11,660 nt of DNA from an uncultured Bacilli bacterium (GTDB lineage: Bacteria > Bacillota_I > Bacilli_A > RF39 > UBA660), in contig CATKYP010000014.1 in NCBI GenBank assembly GCA_949840855.1, positions 1 to 11,660 on the forward strand, read 5' to 3'. The translations under genes were made by a program, and so were the position numbers. Below are positions 9,001-11,660 of this stretch, piece after piece. Numbering within the stretch: position 1 is the first letter of the stretch; each line of letters opens with the position of its first letter. The notes below the pieces were generated by a model, which was not told the DNA's origin, did no database searches, and saw only the letters and a program-made list of their open reading frames with translations.

Positions 9001-11564
9001 AACTTACTCCAATATTTGAAAAAGAAAAGCTTGTGTATACTGTAGAAGTAGAAAATAGTGTTACATCAATTACTATTTTTGCAGAGCCTGAAATTTCTAC
9101 TAATACTTTAGAAGGTGCTGGAAATTATGAATTAAATCCAGGTAATAATGAAATAGAGCTTATTGTTACTAGTCCTAATGGTATCAAAAGAATTTACTAT
9201 GTTAATGTGATTAGAAAGAAAAATTTTAGTAATGATTTGGCAAGTCTATTAGTTAAAGCGGATGGTGATATTCAAAAGCTTAATCCTACATTTAATAAAG
9301 AAATATTAGAATATAATGTAGAGGTTAATGCAGGCATTGATAGTGTAGAAATACTTGCAACTGCAAGTGAAAATGCTTCAATATCAGGTATAGGAACTAA
9401 AGCAATTGATGTTGGAAATAATAAATTTGAAGTTCTTGTAACAAGTGAAGATGGAATAGTTAAAACATATATTATTAATGTTAATAGAATTGCTAGTAGT
9501 AATAATAATCTATTAAATATTATTCCAAGTACAGGTAGTCTTGAGCCAGAGTTTAGTAGTGAACAAGATGAATACTCACTAATATTAGATGCAAGTTCTT
9601 CGATGTTATCGTTTAATGTAATTACAGAAGATAAGTTTGCTAAAGTTACAGGATTAGATGCTAGACTAATACCAGATGGATCATCAACAAGAGAAATAGT
9701 AGTAGAAGCAGAAAATGGTGATAGAAAGGTATATACTATTAATGTATTTAAAGATAGAACAGATGAAGCTAGATTATCAAAACTATCTATTAATGGATAC
9801 ACATTCAATGAAGAATTTGATAAAGATAGATTTAATTATACCCTTTCTGTACCAAGTGAAAAGAAAGTACTTCTATCAACAGATGTTACTGCGGAACCAG
9901 TAGATAATCGAGCAACTGTATTAAAAACTTCTTCTTTATCAATTTCAACTGATGGTACTAATATATATACCATTATAGTAACTGCAAAAGATGGTTTTAC
10001 AAAACAAACCTATACAATTGCAATTGATCGTGAAAAGGGAAGTGACTCAACTCTTAAAAATTTAGAGTTTGACTTTGGCAATTTAACTGAAAGCTTTAGT
10101 GGTGAAAAAACTGAATATATATTAAAAATCCCTAAAAATATTACAACAATTAATAGTAAAGATGTTGTAGCAATACCAACAGATAGTGAAGCAACTGTAA
10201 CAATTCCTGATACTTTTACTTTTGATAAAGAGCATAAAGTATATGAAATTGTTGTAGAAAGTGCTGATAAAAGTAGTACAACAACTTATACTATAAATTT
10301 AGAGTTATTAGAGTCAAATAATGCTTTATTAAGTAATTTATCTGTTGATCATGGTGTACTTTCACCTGTATTTGATAAACTTAATAATAAGTATACAGTA
10401 GAGTTAGATAGTGAAATAGACGAATTAGAAATCAGTGCAACAGCAGAAGATGAAAAATCAACCGTTATAGGAGCTGGAGTACAAAAAGTTGTAACTGGTA
10501 TAAATCATTATGAAGTAATAGTTACAGCAGAAGATGGAACAGTTAATACTTATATAATAGATGCTACACGAGAAAGGTCATCTAATAGCAATATTACTAA
10601 TATTATTCCATCAAGTGGAAGTTTATCTCCAAGCTATGATAATGAAATAGACTCATATGTAGTGGAAGTTGAGGAAGAGGTTGAAATAATTGACTTTGAT
10701 GTGATTTTAGAAAGTAAAAGAGCGACAGTTTCTGGTAATAAAGATATTCAACTAAATTATGGAGAGAATAATGTAGTAATTACTGTAATAGCAGAGGATG
10801 GAACTTTAAGAAGTGTTAATATAAGTGTTAATAGAGTTAAAAACATAACAGATATTATATTAGATGATCCAATAATTATGGAAGTAGGAGAAATATTGAT
10901 ATTAGAACCTACTATAGTGCCAGAAGATGCAACTAATAAAGAATTACTTTATGAAAGTGATAATTCTATAGTAGTAAAAACAGATGATAATAAATTAACC
11001 GCTTTAGAGCTTGGAGAAGCACATATTACAGTATCATCAAAGAAGAATCCAGATGTTAAGAAAATAATAACAGTAAATGTCTTAAACTTAAAAATTACAA
11101 GTAGTGTATATGAAGTTAGAAGAGAAGTTATTAATATAGATAGTAACAGTTTATCTCATCATATTATAATAGGAGCAGATGAAGGAGAAATGTTAAAAGA
11201 CTTCTTACAAAAACTAGATAATGATAGTTCATTAGTTCATTTCTATAATGTAGATTCTAGTGAAATAACAGATTTAGATAATACAAAGGTTGCCACAGGA
11301 CAAATTATAAAAATAGAGTACAATGGAAAAGTATATGATGAAGTATTTATGGCAGTAAGAGGAGATAATAATAAAGATAGTTATATAGATGTAGATGATT
11401 CTGATATAACAGCAAATCACATCTTAGGAAAGAATAAATATCAAAGTGATATGCTAGAATTTAAGACAATGGATCTTTTGGAAACAGATGAGGTGGATGT
11501 AGATGATTCAGACAAGCTTGAGCAATATATATTAGGACAAATAAAATCTTTAAATAGGGATTAA
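1..11564 (+). CDS. Giant secreted multidomain protein (glycine-rich domains, cadherin-like repeats, BIG2, dockerin-like); 5'-partial
   Basis: The reading frame is open from the window edge (first full codon at base 3, bases 1-2 belong to the previous codon) to TAA at 11562-11564, giving at least 3,853 residues. Order seen (residue = base/3): signal peptide 1-32; glycine-rich domains at about 36-343, 535-845, 1039-1350 and 1541-1819; cadherin-like repeats 1-7 between and after them; repeats 8-26 in tandem, 1910-3613; BIG2-type Ig domain 3614-3695; pre-dockerin segment 3696-3785; dockerin-like EF-hand pair 3786-3853. The GTG at 105 is not the start: no ribosome binding site precedes it, and the in-frame codons upstream encode a good signal peptide with no ATG, GTG or TTG, so the start lies outside the window. 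No catalytic domain, LPXTG motif or C-terminal membrane helix is visible. Likely role, by inference: very long cell-surface or extracellular-matrix adhesin, with the four glycine-rich domains as binding heads on a beta-sandwich stalk. It ends in its own terminator; promoter and upstream partners are not in view. Confidence 0.95.
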   Translation, partial: KLGKLFNIKRYYILTVIIFIIFCFIPENIIAAPEVYTYSFTGEYQEFVAPTTSKFRIQLWGAQGGNYDTSLLGGLGGYTEGEIELQKGTRLYVYVGGQPSSSQTNLYGGWNGGGDVPAGKDKDGRAGGGATDIRTIPTTSKTTWNAVDSLASRIMVAAGGGGAAYENKAIWRSDGGPAGGLNGYNPQAMGSSARAQYGTGGTQTSGGYAVNATTTAVSFGTLGKGGRGISTDGGSGGGGGFFGGGGSNVCSGGGGGSSYISGHNGCIAVNSNGTTIDTSVITTNQSHSFTGYIFENTKIIDGLGYSWTDVKKDLINQPTQNNLNTQKGNYGNGFARITSLRELYSDNTLKSITSDKGEFSPSFESSKFEYDLIIDTYDKEVEIFAEVNNDFATVNGAGVYNVKYKKDNKVNLSVTAENGDIQIYTINIKRKRLPEGEHSTKLAELDLLGESAELFKLIPEFDTDVTNYTINLGYSTLEVKLEAIAYDYDATVKVEGNDLILDNEGDIKITVSAPNCSDTIYLIHYIKGEKAEDKYEFDYTGDYQTFIAPSSGKYQIELWGAQGGYGSKKGGKGAYTKGNIVLNKDEKLYIYIGNMTTHSYSFNGGALGRSYGFSGGGATDVRLVEGTWNDFESLKSRIMVAAGGGGSENWSGASNGGAAGGLYSYDVPYYYTGSWSYTLNTGATQISGGKGMIGYNQSGGSGTFGAGGNGGSTYGGAGGSGYYGGAGGGDGGPMTAAGSGGSSYISGHIGCNSISESSTASSIIHTNSNIHYSNKKFTDTVMIDGLGYKWVDENGPTYKYSPAVGYGNHVVLDNGLYTGQPTISGSDIQEGKEGNGYAKITPLFLKSENNYLNDIKTSSGELSPSFSSINYEYDLILDKEEREVDIEGILSDSTASIIGNGHYKVKYGKTVKVELVVTSESGALRTYTVNIKRKELESGEHSSLLADLDFIVEGEDIEPVMEPIFKSNILEYNIVIPPNMIFLDVDTVAFDEEATIKVEGNGLIIENTGEIIITVSEPNSSDSIYIIKYTKENKPDDEYVYNYTGDYQTFIAPIRGNYRFELWGSQGASSNTKPGGLGAYTKGDIFLEKGETLYIYVGNSNLHDNSFNGGAIGRSAGFGGGGATDIRLTPGVWSDFNSLKSRIMVAAGGGGAEAWSGGSAGGAAGGLYSYDVPYYNTGTWHYTLNTGATQISGGKGMIGYYQNGSNGLFGIAGAGGRTYGGGGGAGYYSGAGGGDGGPMTSAGSGGSSYISGHFGCDSITENSTETNIIHTGLSTHYSKKVFKNTVMIDGLGYKWVDENGPTYTYSPRIGYGNHVVLDDGLYTGQPTIKGDDIQTGKEGLGYAKVTPLFQSKNNYLLNLETNYGKFDKDFSPFETEYTLTLDKYEQHFTLKGETADKEAIVTGLGKYELHLGETRMVYVDVTAPNGEIRTYKIKVTRGNLEEGEHSTKLVSLKINKDKFALNPEFISIETNYKLEVPYSTIVLDVEAIPYDKTAKIKIEGNGYLKQDEDNIVRVTITHPDVPTTVYEVLVTREEDVEGSKSEFSCTNGYQKFVAPGSTYYKAQLWGAGGGYGRTDWALKYRGGSGAYIEGEIYLAKGQEVYVYVGCTGEDGGTELSHIGGAGGFNGGASGGDDSNRDSAPEPGGGGGGATDIRLTKTSKISEWKEFNSLKSRIMVAAGGGGGTYYGIGGAGGTLTGLTGYGNKDVPTQVSGYAFGYGMKGITNSIGSGGAGGGYYGGYSETNQAGGGGTSFVSGCENCIALDKNSIENNLISSGGNTHYSNYVFDKIKMASGEESQPNPQGGYQTGNIGDGYAIITASKSRSENNFLKSITVDKGTLTPEFDILTREYTVNVEKDDTEITIDAVLDDEKATMSGVGTFDVEAGENIYHIFVTAENGDIRVYTVKVIREKSNNSMPLNIEISGLVPMLCDTKDEYCNLTPEFNPDTNSYTMTVPSKIKQLEFKVIKANKYQTVTGEGIKFLEQGSNEIVIEVTSEDGSRISSYTYNIIRDMSGDANIENLVVVNPATEINFNPEVSDYYFSVPDTTSLLDLEVTLEDINATYEIEGNENFVDGINIVQIIVTAQNGDKKTYTLNVYKEQSGNTFISDIKVSSDNIDYPLNPSYNKVISNYIVNVGNEVDNVDVTATPEHSLTTVTGTGNIKLNTGTNKVNLVSTASDGSIQIYELYIIRAKSGDATLKSLDVLESSLNPEFSSEQEEYTLDVNSGVTSLTLNPVVNNEKAKYKISGNSGFVLGINKVVILVTAEDGTQKTYTLNVNRVASNNNYLSTLIIDKYDMTGIFNKEQEEYNIEFEEKIPTIRVSATPEDSKAKVTKTGIYNIKTGSNQIKIIVTAEDGSKRTYTLNIFQKGNQNDNLMSLTTSSTASLSPSFTKENTKYQLEVENSEDEITVIGIAEDSNARVTGNGTYHLDTGINVISITVTSEEGTEKVYQINVNRKQSTNNNASMIIAKESVLDPVFDKNKTNYVLKVLESVTSLTLTVDLEDDAATYEVLNNENFQIGHNTVIIRVTAEDGTQKEYYLDVLRQEVGTTSDKLESLTVSEGTLSPEFSPEVIYYEVEVPYNTDKITLSGELEDKNAEVEGFGEYNLVFGKNVLGVIVTSTEGVVRSYQVVVTRKKKDEARLSSLQVADSSLDPTFDKDVYEYSLKTNYTSLTIQAVPLDKNATFKIIGNSNLQVGNNDIIIRVTAEDGVTSKDYVLHVEREKSLNNNLKSLEIENVEIVPVFSKTTTVYTAKVDHDVNNILINAEAEDLLATVAGDGTVDLNMGTNYIDIIVTSEAGTKKVYTLIVTREADGNNYLASLMTSAGTLTPEFSKEVNDYIVEVPYEVEDIVITGTPENTNAVVTGLQKYNLSIGDNNISVTVVAEDGSINIYNIVVTRNNIVSSKLKSLSVTNYKLDEKFSSDSYDYNVTVDYEVESLDLNIETLDKNATYEVVGNSNLKVGMNTIKIIVTDSLGAEQSTYILNVNKQNYSNNFLSYIYPSQGELTPIFEKEKLVYTVEVENSVTSITIFAEPEISTNTLEGAGNYELNPGNNEIELIVTSPNGIKRIYYVNVIRKKNFSNDLASLLVKADGDIQKLNPTFNKEILEYNVEVNAGIDSVEILATASENASISGIGTKAIDVGNNKFEVLVTSEDGIVKTYIINVNRIASSNNNLLNIIPSTGSLEPEFSSEQDEYSLILDASSSMLSFNVITEDKFAKVTGLDARLIPDGSSTREIVVEAENGDRKVYTINVFKDRTDEARLSKLSINGYTFNEEFDKDRFNYTLSVPSEKKVLLSTDVTAEPVDNRATVLKTSSLSISTDGTNIYTIIVTAKDGFTKQTYTIAIDREKGSDSTLKNLEFDFGNLTESFSGEKTEYILKIPKNITTINSKDVVAIPTDSEATVTIPDTFTFDKEHKVYEIVVESADKSSTTTYTINLELLESNNALLSNLSVDHGVLSPVFDKLNNKYTVELDSEIDELEISATAEDEKSTVIGAGVQKVVTGINHYEVIVTAEDGTVNTYIIDATRERSSNSNITNIIPSSGSLSPSYDNEIDSYVVEVEEEVEIIDFDVILESKRATVSGNKDIQLNYGENNVVITVIAEDGTLRSVNISVNRVKNITDIILDDPIIMEVGEILILEPTIVPEDATNKELLYESDNSIVVKTDDNKLTALELGEAHITVSSKKNPDVKKIITVNVLNLKITSSVYEVRREVINIDSNSLSHHIIIGADEGEMLKDFLQKLDNDSSLVHFYNVDSSEITDLDNTKVATGQIIKIEYNGKVYDEVFMAVRGDNNKDSYIDVDDSDITANHILGKNKYQSDMLEFKTMDLLETDEVDVDDSDKLEQYILGQIKSLNRD
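3..98 (+). other. Sec signal peptide (N-terminus incomplete)
   Basis: In-frame translation gives a basic n-region (KLGKLFNIKRYY), a hydrophobic core (ILTVIIFIIFCFI, residues 13-25) and a short polar c-region (PENIIAA). Signal peptidase I cleavage is likely after IIA or IAA (residues 31-32), just ahead of the first glycine-rich domain. The Cys at residue 23 lies inside the core and has no lipobox before it, so this is not a lipoprotein signal. The initiating Met is left of the window. Confidence 0.88.
108..1029 (+). other. Glycine-rich domain 1 (ALK/LTK GRD / bacterial Gly_rich type)
   Basis: Residues 36-343. It opens with the hallmark YTYSFTGEYQEFVAP then IQLWGAQGG, followed by GGGATDIR, SRIMVAAGGGG, long GGSGGGGGFFGGGG-like runs, SSYISGHNGC, IIDGLGYSW and a closing NGFARIT. 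This order is typical of the glycine-rich fold first described in the receptor tyrosine kinases ALK and LTK and common in secreted proteins of Bacillota; in ALK the glycine runs form packed polyglycine helices beside a beta-sandwich. It has two Cys (250 and 266) flanking a glycine run, which could form a disulfide. Ligand unknown. Family assignment is by motif recognition. Confidence 0.82.
1038..1604 (+). other. Cadherin-like beta-sandwich repeats 1 and 2
   Basis: Repeat 1 (1038-1298) follows the consensus NxxLxSI..xGxxSPxF...xYxYxL...VTAENGDIQIYTINIKRK. Repeat 2 (1299-1604) starts with PEGEHSTKLAEL and is the other repeat class, with ATVKVEGNDL in place of the VxGxGxY motif of repeat 1. Both match the bacterial 'cadherin-like' beta-sandwich family (PF12733 type), normally found in strings in secreted proteins as spacers or carbohydrate/adhesion modules. 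Together they link glycine-rich domains 1 and 2. A single Cys (516) sits near the end of repeat 2. Confidence 0.78.
1605..2534 (+). other. Glycine-rich domain 2
   Basis: Residues 535-845. Opens YEFDYTGDYQTFIAP then IELWGAQGG; contains GGGATDVR, SLKSRIMVAAGGGG, the paired runs GGAGGSGYYGGAGGGDGG, SSYISGHIGC and VMIDGLGYKWVDENGPTY, and closes GNGYAKITPLF. Compared with domain 1 the segment after GYKW is longer and runs VGYGNHVVLD...LYTGQP. It contains one Cys only (751). It is strikingly similar to glycine-rich domain 3, much more than to domains 1 or 4. Confidence 0.82.
2547..3116 (+). other. Cadherin-like repeats 3 and 4
   Basis: Repeat 3 (2547-2807; NNYLNDIKTSSGELSPSF through TYTVNIKRKE) is of the same class as repeats 1 and 5. 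Repeat 4 (2808-3116; ESGEHSSLLADLDF, ATIKVEGNGL, ITVSEPNSSDSIY) is of the same class as repeats 2 and 6. The pair joins glycine-rich domains 2 and 3. These repeats have diverged clearly from the equivalent pairs in modules 1 and 3, unlike the glycine-rich domains beside them. Confidence 0.78.
3117..4049 (+). other. Glycine-rich domain 3
   Basis: Residues 1039-1350. Opens YVYNYTGDYQTFIAP then FELWGSQG; contains GGGGATDIR, SLKSRIMVAAGGGG, YSYDVPYYNTG, GATQISGGKGMIGY, GYYSGAGGGDGGPMT, SSYISGHFGC and VMIDGLGYKWVDENG, and closes LGYAKVTPLF. Most of these blocks are identical or nearly so in domain 2; a 35-base perfect match links 2046-2080 to 3561-3595. One Cys only (1256), at the same place as Cys 751 of domain 2. 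Confidence 0.82.
4059..4622 (+). other. Cadherin-like repeats 5 and 6
   Basis: Repeat 5 (4059-4313; NNYLLNLETNYGKF through TAPNGEIRTYKIKVTR) keeps the strand pattern, but its usual SPxF is degenerate (DKDFSPF). Repeat 6 (4320-4622; EEGEHSTKLVSLKI, AKIKIEGNGY, VYEVLVTREED) begins with the same EGEHS linker as repeats 2 and 4. They join glycine-rich domains 3 and 4. Confidence 0.76.
4623..5459 (+). other. Glycine-rich domain 4 (divergent, cysteine-richer)
   Basis: Residues 1541-1819, shorter than the other three. Opens SEFSCTNGYQKFVAP then AQLWGAGGGYG; keeps GGGGGGATDIR, SLKSRIMVAAGGGGG, GGAGGGYYGG and GGGGTSFVSG, and ends with the common bacterial form NPQGGYQTGNIGDGYAIIT. The GLGYKW segment is replaced by a short KMASGEESQPNPQGG. 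It carries four Cys (1545, 1606, 1755, 1758), including a CENC pair where the other domains have SGHxGC. It is the last glycine-rich domain, at the junction with the long stalk. Confidence 0.8.
5472..5729 (+). other. Cadherin-like repeat 7
   Basis: NNFLKSITVDKGTLTPEF, ATMSGVGTF, VTAENGDIRVYTVKVIREK. This is the only cadherin-like repeat attached to glycine-rich domain 4 before the uninterrupted array; the second repeat of the module pattern (EGEHS class) is missing here. It shares the VTAENGDI block with repeat 1. Confidence 0.77.
5730..10841 (+). repeat. Tandem array of 19 cadherin-like repeats (numbers 8-26), stalk region
   Basis: Repeat starts: 5730, 6033, 6297, 6573, 6837, 7101, 7368, 7638, 7902, 8163, 8427, 8691, 8958, 9222, 9495, 9756, 10038, 10311 and 10578. 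Most are 261-270 bases, and 264 (88 codons) is the commonest length. Consensus: NNxLxSLxxSxGxLxPxFxxxxxxYxVxV, a central AxVTGxGxYxLxxGxNxI, then VTAEDGxxKxYTLNVxR. This is the bacterial cadherin-like beta-sandwich family; such strings form extended rods. Two classes are visible: one with VTGxGxY, the other with ATYExxGNxNF. The second class falls at repeats 9, 11, 14, 16 and 19, and loosely 23. Repeat 8 is longer and has a CDTKDEYC loop; 23 and 24 are longer and most divergent. Copies are diverged at DNA level except for short words such as a 17-base match at 6780, 7044, 7575 and 8103. Confidence 0.85.
10842..11087 (+). other. Bacterial Ig-like domain, BIG2 type
   Basis: Residues 3614-3695. 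The pattern is ITDIILDDPIIMEVGEILIL, then LEPTIVPEDATNKELLYES, then NSIVVKTDDNKLTALELGEAHITVSSKKNP and a closing IITVNVLN. The P.DATNK..L.Y.S motif and the 'G.A.ITV.S' strand are diagnostic of BIG2 domains, which occur in intimin/invasin-like and other surface proteins as structural or adhesive modules. Here it caps the cadherin-like array on the C-terminal side. Confidence 0.83.
11088..11357 (+). other. Pre-dockerin segment
   Basis: Residues 3696-3785, LKITSSVYEVRREVINID through the stretch ending GKVYDEVFMAV. A 'short beta region, DFLQKL..DSSLVHFYNVDSSEITD, VATGQIIKIEYNGK' layout directly before a dockerin-like pair is common in large secreted proteins of gut Bacillota, where it reads like a small companion domain. 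Name and function unknown; the recognition is from layout only. Confidence 0.6.
11358..11561 (+). other. Dockerin-like C-terminal EF-hand pair
   Basis: Residues 3786-3853. First half: calcium loop DNNKDSYIDVDD (11364-11399) with ligand-type residues at loop positions 1, 3, 5, 9 and 12, then helix SDITANHILG. Second half: DLLETDEVDVDD (11472-11507), then SDKLEQYILGQ. The repeated VDVDDSD...ILG symmetry is that of type I dockerins. The usual Gly at loop position 6 is Ser in the first loop, and the second loop lacks acidic or amide residues at positions 3 and 5, so it may not bind calcium. Dockerins bind cohesins; no cohesin is in the window. It is the last domain of the protein, so it may tether the whole molecule. 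Confidence 0.75.
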
Positions 11565-11586
11565 TCATTATGGTTAATCCCTTTTT
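11556..11586 (+). terminator. Intrinsic terminator overlapping the stop codon
   Basis: The 12-bp stem AGGGATTAATCA (11556-11567) pairs with TGGTTAATCCCT (11571-11582), with one G-T pair and a TTA loop, followed directly by TTTTT to 11586. The TAA stop lies inside the left arm, so transcript end and reading-frame end are coupled. Confidence 0.9.
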
Positions 11587-11660
11587 GTATAGTAAATTAT
11601 AAAATATTAGATGAGCTTTTATTATTTTTATAAAAGTAAGATAATAAATCATTTGTTATT
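11587..11660. other. AT-rich 3' intergenic tail
   Basis: Downstream of the terminator there is no convincing reading frame, ribosome binding site or RNA gene. A 7-bp all-but-one AT hairpin (11616-11622 with 11630-11636) is present but has no T-run after it. Confidence 0.6.

Noticed and set aside
9272..9808. 178-residue open frame on the minus strand
   Set aside because: It is fully antisense to repeats 21-23, has low-complexity Ser/Leu/Thr composition mirroring the sense codons, no ribosome binding site and no recognisable domain.
5730..10841. Regularly spaced DNA repeats as a CRISPR array
   Set aside because: The 264-base period is an in-frame protein repeat with diverged copies; no 25-40 base identical repeats with unique spacers.
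11616..11636. Second hairpin in the 3' tail as a terminator
   Set aside because: Only 7 bp, almost all A-T pairs, with no T-run following.
11461..11652. 63-residue minus-strand frame running into the 3' tail
   Set aside because: It runs through the terminator and antisense to the dockerin-like tail, with no supported start.

Overview
The window is almost entirely one giant secreted-protein gene on the + strand. It is open at the left edge and ends at a TAA at 11562-11564. From the first complete codon (base 3) it encodes 3,853 residues without a stop; below, residue number = base/3, so base 3 is residue 1. The DNA is very AT-rich: third positions are mostly A/T, Arg is mostly AGA, Trp is always TGG and no in-frame TGA occurs. 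Together with the domain set this suggests a low-GC Bacillota-type bacterium, probably gut- or host-associated, using the standard bacterial code. The lineage is inferred; no marker gene is present.

Layout. (1) Bases 3-98 encode a Sec signal peptide whose own start codon lies left of the window. (2) Bases 108-5729 hold four modules starting at 108, 1605, 3117 and 4623, about 1.5 kb apart. Each begins with a ~280-310 residue glycine-rich domain of the type called ALK/LTK glycine-rich or bacterial Gly_rich. In the first three it is followed by two cadherin-like beta-sandwich repeats, in the fourth by one. (3) Bases 5730-10841 hold 19 more cadherin-like repeats in tandem, mostly exactly 88 codons each, giving 26 in total. 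(4) Bases 10842-11087 encode a bacterial Ig-like (BIG2-type) domain. (5) Bases 11088-11357 encode a pre-dockerin segment. (6) Bases 11358-11561 encode a dockerin-like EF-hand pair. An intrinsic terminator overlaps the stop codon, and the last ~75 bases carry no gene.

The architecture (signal peptide, four sticky-looking globular domains, a long rod of beta-sandwiches, a C-terminal calcium-type docking module) reads as a very large surface or secreted adhesin/matrix protein: glycine-rich heads displayed on a stalk whose base is tethered non-covalently. There is no LPXTG motif and no C-terminal membrane segment. Function is inferred from architecture only; no enzyme domain is visible. The features of most interest are the module duplication history, two alternating classes of cadherin-like repeat, the near-identity of glycine-rich domains 2 and 3 beside diverged neighbours, and uneven cysteine placement.
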